The notes under the pieces are model-generated. The model worked only from the letters and a program-made list of their open reading frames with translations, did no database searches and was not told the DNA's origin. A stretch of DNA of 64,000 nucleotides. Origin: Bdellovibrionales bacterium GWA1_52_35. GTDB lineage: Bacteria; Bdellovibrionota; UBA1018. The translations under genes were made by a program, and so were the position numbers. This document shows positions 16,039-25,499 of the stretch, piece by piece (within the stretch, counting starts at the first letter, position 1; each line of letters starts with the position of its first letter). The stretch covers positions 1 through 64,000 of the forward strand of contig MEPO01000002.1 of assembly GCA_001769805.1 (NCBI GenBank), written 5' to 3'.

Positions 16039-19000
16039 ATGCGCTTACTGCAACTGGTTATCTTCGTCTCTCTTGTTCTCTCCTTGGGTGCTTGCTCCAA
16101 ATCCGACAAGAGTGTGCAGATTCCTTCTGAACCCAGCCCGGCTTTGATTCCTGCGGGAGTTCATGGCCCCGCAGTGGTCTCGGGTGCGGGACATTCCACT
16201 GACAGCCTGGTGCAGATACCCCTGGACGCTTCGGAAATCATCACGCTCAGTAATGGCGCGAAGATTGTGGTCCTGAATCGGGCGGGTAAAATGTTCCACG
16301 CTGTGGAAGGGACACTTTCGGATCGCGCATTCACCAGTGTCGGCGCAGCGATTGCCTCACTTTCCAGTCAACAGCGGATTGCTTTGATGGACCGTGAGTT
16401 GGACAAGCTTCTGGCTGAGCTTCATTTATCGTCCGCCATCGCTCTGAAAAAATATCCGGAAGTCGGTTACTTCACCTTCTTGCTTCCTTATTCCTCTGAA
16501 GTTCTGAGTGCTCTGAAGACCAGGCAGTTCTCCCATGAACTTCTCTTGAATCCGGTCATTAGTGATCCGGACACCATGAAAAACATCAAAGCGATGACTC
16601 CGGCAGCCGAAGGTCTTGTTGCAAAAAATTCCCCGCGTGGTGCCACCAAGAATTTCAGTGGCCTCGAACGGATGCGGACGCCGGAATTCGTAAAACTTGC
16701 AGAATCCGAAATCGGCAATGGCGCCACTGTCGATGGCAGTGGGGTCATGCTCGGGATCACCGATACGGGCATCACCTACAATCACCGGACCTTTCTGGCT
16801 AAAGATCGCAAAAGCAACCGCATTGTTTACATGAAAGACTTCACGCGTGAATCACGGGTGTATTTCAGCCCTTCCGCGAAATTTGAAGCCAAAGCTGTTG
16901 AAGGCTCCGATACGAAAATCCTGATCAGTGCGCAGGTAATTGTCACCCCGAACCTGCCGAATATGCCGGCAGGTGATAAATTCCTGGAAATGCCCGCGGT
17001 TCCGTTCACGGTCAGCCCTGAATTGCGAGCGGTTCTTCTTGCTCCAGGCACGAAAGCGCGTTTGGGCTTTCTTCTAGAGTCCACCTTGAATTCTGCAGGA
17101 TCTGGCGAACGCAATGACATCAATGCTAATGGCAAAATGGATGATATTTTACCGATGATTCTGGTGCCTGGAGATACAGCTGAATCAGACGTGCTCTATG
17201 CAGATATGGCTGGCGTCGGGGATTTGAGCAAAGTGCCGGCCGTCAAGAGCTGGAATAGTTCGGGTCAGATGCTCAGCGTTTTTGCGGAAAAATTCGGTTT
17301 TGATATTCAGGATGATGTCCTTCCGGATGCTACGGGAAAAGAACGCATTGCTGTAAAGAGCGTTTCGATAATTGGCTTTGATCCCGGCAATCATGGTTCG
17401 CACGTGGCGGGAATCGCTGCCGGACGCAAGACGATTGCCAATGATGACGAGGACACGCTGGCTCGCGGGGTTGCCCCTGCTGCCAAAATTCTGATGAGTC
17501 GCGTCTGCGCCATAAATACCGGCTGTAACGCGACTGAAGCTTTTGTGGATCTGGCCCTGAATGGTGGGGCTGAGGTGATCAACATGTCATTGGGAGGCCT
17601 CAATCCGTTCAATGACGGCTATGGTGTCGAGGCAGCCCTTATCAATCGCATCACTTCGCTGAAGAGTGTTTTGTTCGTGATTTCTGCCGGAAACTCAGGA
17701 CCCGGACGACAAACCGTGGGGAGTCCTTCGGTGGCCCGGCTTTCCTTGAGCGTGGGGGCTAGTGCAACGAAGGGGTTGATCCAACGCCAGTATCAGTGGC
17801 CGGGAGCGGGTTCGACCAAAGCCGAAGACATGGATGCTGATTTCATGCTGTTCTTCTCAAGCCGGGGCCCGACCGCGGCTGGTGGTTTCAAGCCCAATAT
17901 ATCCGCTCCGGGTACTGAGTTAAGTTCGTTGCAGCTGAATTCCGCACCAGGCGCGCGAGGTGGCTTGGATGTGTATTGGGGCACTTCAATGTCCGCTCCC
18001 GCAGCCACCGGGGCCTATGCTCTCCTTCTGGATGCGGTTAAAAAGTACAATACCGCGTACCCGGAAAAAGCTCTGCCGGCTGATGCCGTGACCCTCAGGG
18101 AAGTGATGATCCAAAGTGCGCGTCCTTTTGACATGAATTCATTCGATCCAGAAACCGGTGTTCACAGTACCGGCCAGTACACCTGGATGGACCAAGGCAT
18201 GGGAATGGTGGATCTCGTGGCGGCCTGGAAAAAACTTCAGGAAGTCCGCGATAATCAGCTCCCGATCTCTGAAGATGATGTGCCGGTTGATCTGGAATAC
18301 AATGTCATTGTTTCGATGAAAAATCCGACAGGGACTGCTTACGATGGCAGCCGGTCTGGAACACCGGCAATTCCGGAATTGGGAATAAACCAGCCGGCCC
18401 CGGCTTTCGGTACGGGATTGTATCTGGACGTTCGCGGGTTGGATACGCTGCGTTCGGTGTATATTCAACGCAAACTCCCGGATGTTGTTGCTACCAGTGA
18501 GCTGGCAGGAGAGTTGACGCGCCGATTGCTTGATACCCGGGATGAGTTCGTGTTGAAGACGATGATTTACGGCTCCAACAAGCTTTGGATCAAGGCAGGG
18601 GTCCTGAACGAAATTGATTGCTGGGATTCGGAAACCGCCAATCTCACGATCATGGGCCGCGGTGTAGATATCGCTCCGAATGAGGATGGATCCGCAACGA
18701 TCAATCCGTTCAATGCGAGCAGAATGAATGTTTGCATCAATCGGGAGATGATTGCCAATGAACTGCCCCCGGGCGATCATGGGGCACTCATCGCCGGTTA
18801 CAGGTTCGTGAACGGCAAGACTGCAAGTTTGCCGTCTTTTACCGTACCGGTTTCGCTGACAATTCCTCAGCAGACATTGGCTCATTCCAATGCGCTCGAG
18901 GTGAACTCAAAGGTGAACAGTTTCGGTGTTGCGAGAAGTTACGTGATGGTTCCTGCGGGGACTTCCCTCGTGCAGCTGACGCTCGAGGTGCCTGCTGTGA

Positions 19001-19968
19001 AAACTACGGAATCAGGACTCATGCTTCGGGGCGAAAAGTGCTCCGGGGTGGAACTCATGGCGCTCAAGGGTGGAAATACGGCGGGGGTTTTCAAAACCCG
19101 CGCTGATGCCCGAATCTCAAATTGTGATGCGACCGGTACACCGAGCGACAAGAACAGGAAGCTCGTCTTTTCGGCTGTGGATCCGAAACCGGGTATCTGG
19201 GATCTCCATGTCTTCGGTCAATACGCGTATGCTGAATCCGTTTATAAACTGCGCGTCGACTATATCAACTCGGCTTCAGACGTACAGATCGTTGAAGGCG
19301 ATCTTTCGGCCCTGGTCGGATCGCTGGGTTGGGCTGCAACCGATTCGACTCTTCCGGCCGTTCCGGATTTGGGTCAGAGCAGCTTTTTCGTCGACAGCCT
19401 GGTTTCTTCGAGTTCATCACAGGTGAGAAAAGGCGAGTTTGTGATCGTTGAAAACCCGCAGGGACAGCTGCGCACTTATCCGGAAGGTGTAAAGAAAGTG
19501 ACGGTCACTACCGGGAGCTCTCCCGGAAACGATATCGACTTGCTTATTCTACAGTGCGTTCCACCTTCGGTATTGAATCCGGAACCGCAGGCCTGTACCC
19601 AAATTGCATCCAGCGGCGGTGCTGCTGATGACGAGTCCGCAAGCTTCATGCCCGATCCCAGGTTCGTGTACCTCGTTCGGGTGGACGGCTACAGTGTTAA
19701 GGACGAGGGGAAATTCGTAAGCATGGAAACTCTGGCCTATGACCCAGAGTTCGGGCGACTGGAATTCAACAGTCATGGTTCAAAGGTTCAGGTCAGTTAT
19801 TCTTTGACTCCTGCCGAACTTGAAAAAGGCAAACTGGTCAACAGCACTGCCTATAAGTCAGGCAAATATAAGTTGGCCGGAGCTATTGTGCTGAAAATGG
19901 CAAATGGAACCTTGCTGAATAAAATTCCGGTGAAGGTAACCCCTCAGATCGCTGAACTCACTTATTAG
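16039..19968 (+). CDS. Subtilisin-like (S8) serine protease lipoprotein, 1309 aa
   Basis: A large exported lipoprotein protease. The signal peptide ends in the lipobox LGAC (Cys19) with Ser at +2, which favours outer-membrane sorting. The catalytic triad of the S8 family is complete: Asp242 in GITDTGI, His455 in NHGSHVAGIAAG and Ser650 in YWGTSMSAPAATG, with the oxyanion-hole region VISAGNSGPG between. About 210 residues separate Asp and His, far more than in typical subtilisins, so an extra domain is inserted there. The C-terminal ~550 residues are beta-rich with paired Cys and probably form pre-peptidase-C-like or adhesion domains. Likely function is extracellular proteolysis at the cell surface. 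Single gene with its own promoter; its stop overlaps that of the HD-GYP gene. Confidence 0.85.
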   Translation: MRLLQLVIFVSLVLSLGACSKSDKSVQIPSEPSPALIPAGVHGPAVVSGAGHSTDSLVQIPLDASEIITLSNGAKIVVLNRAGKMFHAVEGTLSDRAFTSVGAAIASLSSQQRIALMDRELDKLLAELHLSSAIALKKYPEVGYFTFLLPYSSEVLSALKTRQFSHELLLNPVISDPDTMKNIKAMTPAAEGLVAKNSPRGATKNFSGLERMRTPEFVKLAESEIGNGATVDGSGVMLGITDTGITYNHRTFLAKDRKSNRIVYMKDFTRESRVYFSPSAKFEAKAVEGSDTKILISAQVIVTPNLPNMPAGDKFLEMPAVPFTVSPELRAVLLAPGTKARLGFLLESTLNSAGSGERNDINANGKMDDILPMILVPGDTAESDVLYADMAGVGDLSKVPAVKSWNSSGQMLSVFAEKFGFDIQDDVLPDATGKERIAVKSVSIIGFDPGNHGSHVAGIAAGRKTIANDDEDTLARGVAPAAKILMSRVCAINTGCNATEAFVDLALNGGAEVINMSLGGLNPFNDGYGVEAALINRITSLKSVLFVISAGNSGPGRQTVGSPSVARLSLSVGASATKGLIQRQYQWPGAGSTKAEDMDADFMLFFSSRGPTAAGGFKPNISAPGTELSSLQLNSAPGARGGLDVYWGTSMSAPAATGAYALLLDAVKKYNTAYPEKALPADAVTLREVMIQSARPFDMNSFDPETGVHSTGQYTWMDQGMGMVDLVAAWKKLQEVRDNQLPISEDDVPVDLEYNVIVSMKNPTGTAYDGSRSGTPAIPELGINQPAPAFGTGLYLDVRGLDTLRSVYIQRKLPDVVATSELAGELTRRLLDTRDEFVLKTMIYGSNKLWIKAGVLNEIDCWDSETANLTIMGRGVDIAPNEDGSATINPFNASRMNVCINREMIANELPPGDHGALIAGYRFVNGKTASLPSFTVPVSLTIPQQTLAHSNALEVNSKVNSFGVARSYVMVPAGTSLVQLTLEVPAVKTTESGLMLRGEKCSGVELMALKGGNTAGVFKTRADARISNCDATGTPSDKNRKLVFSAVDPKPGIWDLHVFGQYAYAESVYKLRVDYINSASDVQIVEGDLSALVGSLGWAATDSTLPAVPDLGQSSFFVDSLVSSSSSQVRKGEFVIVENPQGQLRTYPEGVKKVTVTTGSSPGNDIDLLILQCVPPSVLNPEPQACTQIASSGGAADDESASFMPDPRFVYLVRVDGYSVKDEGKFVSMETLAYDPEFGRLEFNSHGSKVQVSYSLTPAELEKGKLVNSTAYKSGKYKLAGAIVLKMANGTLLNKIPVKVTPQIAELTY

Positions 19969-21305
19969 TCGGATTTCTTCTTTAAAAGGCCTGCGTTTGT
20001 TTGCTGGTTTGGGGCATCGTTATTGAGGACTTTGACTTTTCCAAAGCTGAATTGCAGGGGCTTGGGTTCCTCGATGACTTTCACTTTGCCGATATCCACC
20101 TTGGAATCGGTTTTAAGGACTTTGACCTGACCGATATCTTTGGCGTTCGCAGTCACTGTGGCCGATTGTGAGGCAACGGCGAGCGGTAAACTCTGGTGAG
20201 GTTGGCAGGGGTCAAAATCGTCGTCCGTGAGTGTCAGATTGCTGTGATGTTTTTTTGCGATTTTTTCAGTGTTCTGCACAAAGAACTGGAAAAGCTTCGG
20301 ATCGAGTTTTTTGCCGACGAATTTACCCATCAATGCGACGGCATCCTCAATCGACAGGGGTTCTGAATACGAGCGTTTGGTCGTAATGGCATCAAAGAAG
20401 TCGGCAATTGCCGTGATCCGGGCCATCTCGTGAATCTGTTCACCCGCAATTTTGCGCGGGTACCCGGTACCATCCCAGTTTTCGTGATGCTGGCAAACCA
20501 CTTTGCCCAGAAGAGGCGGGTTCAGGTCCTCAGGCAAGCTGAGGTCCGATTGCAGAAGGAGTTCCTGACCGAAATCGGGATGCTTCTGGATTTCCTTGAA
20601 TTCCAGGTCCGAGAGCTTACCAGAGTTATTGATGATTTCGGTTGGGATCTTGATTTTGCCGAGATCATGCAGCAGGCCTGCGAGACCGGCCTGCATGATC
20701 TCTGTCCGGGAGGCCAGAGGGTGCAGGGTCTGATAAATCAGAATGCAGTACATCGATACGTTCACCGAATGGTCGAACGTATAGAAATCGTGAAAACTCA
20801 AATTCGCGATCAGCTCCCGCAGTTTATCGACATCGTAGGTATGAAGGACATCGATCATGTTTTCTACAACGTCGCGGCAGCCGGTAATCGTCTCGTTCAG
20901 GACCTCCGTGGAGGGCTCTTTTTCGAAAAGGTTTTCCAGGTGATGAATGGCCGAATTTTTCAGGATCGTCGTTTTTCGTACTTCAATCGTCGTGACCCGG
21001 GGGGGGCGACTCTCGTCCACGCTGATCAGGGTTTCTTCGGGGGAGGCACCCGGGAGTTCCACCGGTTCGGAAAGCTGCATCATGCTTTTGAGGAATGTGG
21101 AACGTTGAGCTTCGCGAACATAAAGCTGATGGTATTTACCATGAAAGACCATGACATCGGTTTTGGAAACGGAGTCCCCGGAATGCACTATTTTGACGAA
21201 TTTCTCACGGGCCTGCAGGCTCGAGGAATTGATGTACAAGTCGTAAGTCAGGGGCCGGTTCAGTAAAATCAGGTCAAAAGAGATTGAAAAAAAACTATCC
21301 GGCAT
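19965..21305 (-). CDS. HD-GYP domain cyclic-di-GMP phosphodiesterase
   Basis: A 446-aa cytosolic protein. The C-terminal half has a complete HD-GYP domain: FDHSVNVSMY, GLLHDLGKIKIP (about 210), HPDFGQELL, the signature HHENWDGTGYP (about 272-282) and ITAIADFFDAITTKRSY. This family hydrolyses cyclic di-GMP to GMP or pGpG. The N-terminal ~140 residues are not recognised. After the HD-GYP domain the tail (about 385-440) carries three short repeats of the form G-x-VKV (GQVKVLKTD, GKVKVIEE, GKVKVLNND), unusual for the family. The stop overlaps the subtilase stop by 4 bp. An 8-C run (minus strand) lies at 20999-21006. Confidence 0.88.
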   Translation of the reverse strand: MPDSFFSISFDLILLNRPLTYDLYINSSSLQAREKFVKIVHSGDSVSKTDVMVFHGKYHQLYVREAQRSTFLKSMMQLSEPVELPGASPEETLISVDESRPPRVTTIEVRKTTILKNSAIHHLENLFEKEPSTEVLNETITGCRDVVENMIDVLHTYDVDKLRELIANLSFHDFYTFDHSVNVSMYCILIYQTLHPLASRTEIMQAGLAGLLHDLGKIKIPTEIINNSGKLSDLEFKEIQKHPDFGQELLLQSDLSLPEDLNPPLLGKVVCQHHENWDGTGYPRKIAGEQIHEMARITAIADFFDAITTKRSYSEPLSIEDAVALMGKFVGKKLDPKLFQFFVQNTEKIAKKHHSNLTLTDDDFDPCQPHQSLPLAVASQSATVTANAKDIGQVKVLKTDSKVDIGKVKVIEEPKPLQFSFGKVKVLNNDAPNQQTNAGLLKKKSD

Positions 21306-21458
21306 ATTCTTTAGTCTATTTCAATTTTTGGAATATTGCGCTTAGTCATTTTTTCAGATTTCAATAGCCTTTATTGTTTAGCTTTTTTATTCCATTCCAA
21401 GATACGATCCCACATAAAGATTTATGCGCTGTTTTGACCCAATGCGAAAGGACCTGCA

Positions 21459-21944
21459 ATGATCGAGAACGGAAAAGTGGTCAGTCTGAGTTATGCGTTG
21501 AAGAACTCCCAGGGCGAGATCCTGGATCAATCGGATTCCCGTGATCCTTTGGTTTACCTGCACGGCGGGCATCAGATCGTCACGGGGCTTGAAACCGCGC
21601 TTGAAGGCCTGAAGATAGGTGAGAAAAAGAACGTCGTGGTCGCACCCGCGGATGGTTACGGCGAGAAGAACGACTCACTCTGTCTGACTGTGAAAAAAGC
21701 GCAATTTCCCGCGAATGTTCAGCTCGAGCCCGGCATGCAGTTCCAGGCGCATGCACCGGATGGTTCGGGCGTCGTATTCACCATTGAAAAGGTTGAAGGC
21801 GACAACGTTCATATCAATGGCAACCATCCTTTAGCAGGTCAGACGCTTCACTTTGATATTGAAGTCCTCGATATCAGAGATGCATCTGAGGAAGAGCGCT
21901 CCCATGGACATGCTCACGGCCCCGATGGGCACCATCACCACTGA
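21459..21944 (+). CDS. slyD: FKBP-type peptidyl-prolyl isomerase, SlyD-like
   Basis: A 161-aa SlyD-type protein. The FKBP core (VSLSYALKNSQGEILDQS, DPLVYLHGGHQIVTGLETALEGLKIGEKK) is interrupted by the chaperone (IF) insert domain (about 70-125), and the C-terminus is a His-rich tail (HGHAHGPDGHHHH). In E. coli the tail binds nickel and SlyD aids nickel insertion into [NiFe] hydrogenase; a hydrogenase operon lies 33 kb away in this window, so the same role is a fair inference. AAAGGA precedes the ATG. valS starts 10 bp after the stop, so the two are probably co-transcribed. Confidence 0.92.
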   Translation: MIENGKVVSLSYALKNSQGEILDQSDSRDPLVYLHGGHQIVTGLETALEGLKIGEKKNVVVAPADGYGEKNDSLCLTVKKAQFPANVQLEPGMQFQAHAPDGSGVVFTIEKVEGDNVHINGNHPLAGQTLHFDIEVLDIRDASEEERSHGHAHGPDGHHHH

Positions 21945-21954
21945 TTGAATTGCT

Positions 21955-24798
21955 ATGGAATCCAAAGTAACACTCCGACCGCAAACGCATGAGCTGGGAA
22001 AGTCGTATGAACCCGCTCTTTTTGAAACTCGGCTTTACGAATTCTGGGAAGAGACAGGCTGCTTTGAAGCCTCGGATAAGAATGCGCCGGGGCAGTCTTC
22101 GTTTTCGATGGTGATCCCGCCCCCGAATGTTACTGGCGTCTTGCACATGGGGCATGCGCTCACAAATACGGTTCAGGACATACTGGTTCGCTGGCACCGG
22201 ATGCAGGGTGATAACACGCTCTGGTTGCCCGGAACCGATCACGCAGGAATCGCAACCCAGGCTCAAGTTGAGAAAGCGATTGCGAAAGAAAGTCTGGGCC
22301 CCTCGAGCCGACCTCTGACCCGTCATGATATCGGGCGTGAAGCCTTCATTGCGCGGACCTGGAAATGGAAAGAGGAACACGGCAATCAGATTAACAAGCA
22401 AACCCGGCGGCTCGGCTCTTCCCTGGATTGGAAGCGCGAACGCTTCACGATGGACGAGGGCCTTTCGGCGGCAGTACGAGAAGTTTTTGTCCGGCTTTAT
22501 GAAGAGGGGCTCATCTACCGGGGTGAAAGAATCATCAACTGGTGCCCGCGATGTCAGACGGCTTTATCAGATCTGGAAGTGATCCCGACCGATCGGAAGG
22601 GCTATTTCTGGCATCTAGTTTACAAAATTGTCGAAGAAGATGGAAAAACGGAGGTAAAAAATCCGGACGGCACTCAGGCGCAGCTTGTGATCGCCACGAC
22701 CCGCCCCGAGACGTTATTGGGCGATTCCGCAGTCGCGGTTCATCCGGAAGACGAGCGTTACAAACATCTTCATGGAAAAATGGCGGTCCTGCCGCTTTTA
22801 GGCCGTGTGATTCCGGTTCTCACCGATCCGTATGTGGACCGGGAGTTCGGAAGTGGCGCGCTCAAAATCACGCCTGCCCACGACTTCAACGATTACGAAA
22901 TCGGCAGAAGACATAAGCTGCCGCAGGGGCTTCCTATCATTTCTGTCATGGGCAAGGATGGCCGAATTACCCCGGCGGGTGGCCCCTATTCCGGCATGAA
23001 ATTCATCGAAGCCCGTGAGCGCGTCGTTCAGGATCTGCGCGAAGCGGAACTCCTGGTGAAGACTGAAGACCATATGCACAAGGTCGGACTTTGCCAGCGT
23101 TGTGATCATGCGGCAGAACCGATCATCTCCAAACAGTGGTTTGTGAAAATAGAACCTCTCGCCAAACCCGCCATTGAAGCGGTTGAAAGCGGGAAGATCA
23201 CCTTCACCCCCAAAAGCTGGGAGAAGACCTACTTTGAATGGATGTACAACATCCGTGACTGGTGTATTTCGCGGCAACTCTGGTGGGGACATCAGATTCC
23301 AGCCTGGTACTGCGGACGTTGCCAGGAAATTACCGTTGCACGTGAGGCCCCTTCCAAGTGTTCGCATTGTGGCGGACCAGCGGCAGATTTGAAGCAGGAT
23401 GAAGATGTGCTGGATACCTGGTTCAGTTCCGCGCTCTGGCCGTTCTCCACTCTTGGGTGGCCCACGCGTACGGAATCTCTGCAGACTTTTTATCCGACTT
23501 CAATTCTCGAAACTGGGTTTGATATCATTTTCTTCTGGGTCTCCCGGATGATCATGATGGGGTTGCACTTCATGGGGGAGCCCCCCTTCCATAAAGTTTA
23601 CCTGCACGCCATGGTTCGCGACGAAAAAGGCGAGAAAATGTCAAAGTCACGCGGGAACGTGATTGATCCGCTGCTGCTGATTGACCAGCATGGTGCAGAT
23701 CCTTTGCGTTTCACCTTGGCCGCGATGGCGGGGCAAGGGCGCGACATCAAGCTGTCCGTCGACCGGGTGGAAGGGCACCGCGCTTTTTGCAACAAGATCT
23801 GGAATGCGACCAAGTTCTTCCACCTTCAGCTCGATCCGGCAGCGGGAGAGCCCATTCAGGAACCTGCGGGTGGCGCGTCCAAGTGGCTGCATGCTCATCA
23901 CGTGGAACTCTCGATTCCTAATCGTTGGATCATCTCGCGCCTGCAAACTGTCACGGAAACCGTTGAAAAGGGACTGCGCGATTTTGAATTGAACGACTCG
24001 GCGCAGGCAATTTATGAATTCACCTGGCACGAGCTGTGTGACTGGTACATTGAATTTGCAAAGCTTCCTCTGAAGGAAGGCGGAGCCAATCGGACCCAGA
24101 CCATCTATACACTGCATTACGTTCTTGAGCGGCTACTCCGACTCATGCATCCTTTCATGCCGTTCCTGACAGAAGAGCTTTGGCAGTCCTTGCCCTGGAT
24201 CGAACCCGCAAATACCCCGCGACGTCAGCAGGACGGAAAACCCGAGGTCATGACTATCATGTTCCAGGCGTTCCCGGTCGCAGATCCGGCTTTCAAGGAC
24301 AGTGAATCGGAGCGGACCTTGGGAGTTTTGAAAGGAATTGTGGAGGCTATTCGCAATTTCCGTGGTGAAAACAATATTTCACCCAAGAACTTCTTCCCGG
24401 TCAGTTATGTTCCTGAATCAGCTGCTGCGGATGCTTTTATCCGGATGTATGCCCATGAAATCCAGACTCTCGCCAGGATCGCCAGTCTGAACAGGCTCAG
24501 TCATGGATCGGTCACGGAAGCCTTGCACGCAGTCATTCCTTTCAGCAATCCACCGGTGGAGTTTCGGATCGCCCTCAAGGGCCTAGTGAATGTGGAAGAG
24601 GAATCCAAGCGCTTGAAGAAAGAGATCGAAAAGATCAACTCTGATCTCGAGCACGTCAGACGCAAGCTGGGCCAGGAAACTTTCCTGGCAAAAGCGCCAG
24701 CCAGTCTCGTAGCCGCTGAGCGGAAGAAGGAACAGGAATGTCTGGGTCAGCTCAAAGAGCTGCAAAACTCCCTGGAACGGTTGTCACAGCTCAAGTGA
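21955..24798 (+). CDS. valS: Valyl-tRNA synthetase
   Basis: A 947-aa class I aminoacyl-tRNA synthetase that charges tRNA-Val. It shows the HIGH-type motif PPPNVTGVLHMGHAL, the editing domain entry RPETLLGDSAVAVHP with GTGALKITPAHDFNDYEIG-type sequence, the KMSKS motif EKMSKSRGNVIDP, an anticodon-binding helical domain and the C-terminal coiled-coil arm (about 885-945) typical of ValRS. A pair of Cys clusters (CGRCQEITVAREAPSKCSHC) may bind zinc. Length is normal. It sits between slyD and the thiamine pyrophosphokinase gene, 2 bp from the latter. Confidence 0.97.
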   Translation: MESKVTLRPQTHELGKSYEPALFETRLYEFWEETGCFEASDKNAPGQSSFSMVIPPPNVTGVLHMGHALTNTVQDILVRWHRMQGDNTLWLPGTDHAGIATQAQVEKAIAKESLGPSSRPLTRHDIGREAFIARTWKWKEEHGNQINKQTRRLGSSLDWKRERFTMDEGLSAAVREVFVRLYEEGLIYRGERIINWCPRCQTALSDLEVIPTDRKGYFWHLVYKIVEEDGKTEVKNPDGTQAQLVIATTRPETLLGDSAVAVHPEDERYKHLHGKMAVLPLLGRVIPVLTDPYVDREFGSGALKITPAHDFNDYEIGRRHKLPQGLPIISVMGKDGRITPAGGPYSGMKFIEARERVVQDLREAELLVKTEDHMHKVGLCQRCDHAAEPIISKQWFVKIEPLAKPAIEAVESGKITFTPKSWEKTYFEWMYNIRDWCISRQLWWGHQIPAWYCGRCQEITVAREAPSKCSHCGGPAADLKQDEDVLDTWFSSALWPFSTLGWPTRTESLQTFYPTSILETGFDIIFFWVSRMIMMGLHFMGEPPFHKVYLHAMVRDEKGEKMSKSRGNVIDPLLLIDQHGADPLRFTLAAMAGQGRDIKLSVDRVEGHRAFCNKIWNATKFFHLQLDPAAGEPIQEPAGGASKWLHAHHVELSIPNRWIISRLQTVTETVEKGLRDFELNDSAQAIYEFTWHELCDWYIEFAKLPLKEGGANRTQTIYTLHYVLERLLRLMHPFMPFLTEELWQSLPWIEPANTPRRQQDGKPEVMTIMFQAFPVADPAFKDSESERTLGVLKGIVEAIRNFRGENNISPKNFFPVSYVPESAAADAFIRMYAHEIQTLARIASLNRLSHGSVTEALHAVIPFSNPPVEFRIALKGLVNVEEESKRLKKEIEKINSDLEHVRRKLGQETFLAKAPASLVAAERKKEQECLGQLKELQNSLERLSQLK

Positions 24799-24800
24799 CC

Positions 24801-25496
24801 ATGAAATCCGCGACTCACTTCAAAAGGGCGCTTCTCATCGGCCCCATGATTAAATCGACTCGCGGTTTGCACCTATTACTGGCTCGTGCCGGGGTCCGCC
24901 TCGGCGCAAGAGGGACTTGCGTGATTGCTGTTGACCGCGGATTGGACTGGGCACTTCGCGCCGGGATCCCGGTGGATCTCGCAGTAGGGGATTGGGACAG
25001 TCTTCGGAACAGGACGGCCCTGAAGCGGACACCGCATTTGACACTCCCGCGGGACAAGGATCGCAGCGATTTGTATTATGCGCTCGGAGCGGCAGAAAAC
25101 TTCCAAGTCAATCAGGTGATATGCATTGGGTTTTCTGGCGGCTTGCCAGATCACCAGTTGGCCGTGCTTTTCGATCTCGCGTCAGTTGGCGGAATGGGGC
25201 AGAAATTTTCGGGTCATTCGCCAAGCCTTCAGCTAGTTGGACCTGAAGCGGATTGGTTCATTGTGTCTCGCTCGACGAGGACCTGGACCGGGAGATACAA
25301 AAAATATCAAAGGCTTTCAGTTTTTGCTCTGGGTGGAGATGCCGATGGCGTCAAATCAGAGGGGTTGCTCTACCCGTTGAGATCCGAAATCCTTCCTCCA
25401 TCCTCGCGTGGACTCAGTAACCGTGTGACTGGGACCCGGTGCAGTGTTAGGGTGCGCACAGGAACGGTGCTGATTGTAGTGCCGAGGGAGGCGTAA
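24801..25496 (+). CDS. Thiamine pyrophosphokinase
   Basis: A 231-aa enzyme of the TPK family, which transfers pyrophosphate from ATP to thiamine to give thiamine diphosphate. Recognisable parts are AVDRGLDWAL, the GDWDS motif, PRDKDRSDLYYAL (the KDxTDxExAL equivalent), GFSGGLPDHQLAVL (the GGRxDHxLAN equivalent) and the C-terminal GLSNRVTG. ATG 24801 begins 2 bp after the valS stop; the frame is open back into valS but is not needed. It probably belongs to the same transcript as valS and the plsB-like gene. Confidence 0.85.
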   Translation: MKSATHFKRALLIGPMIKSTRGLHLLLARAGVRLGARGTCVIAVDRGLDWALRAGIPVDLAVGDWDSLRNRTALKRTPHLTLPRDKDRSDLYYALGAAENFQVNQVICIGFSGGLPDHQLAVLFDLASVGGMGQKFSGHSPSLQLVGPEADWFIVSRSTRTWTGRYKKYQRLSVFALGGDADGVKSEGLLYPLRSEILPPSSRGLSNRVTGTRCSVRVRTGTVLIVVPREA

Positions 25497-25499
25497 ATC

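Noticed and set aside
20430-21266. A 278-aa plus-strand open frame
   Set aside because: Antisense to the HD-GYP gene, which has a complete domain signature.
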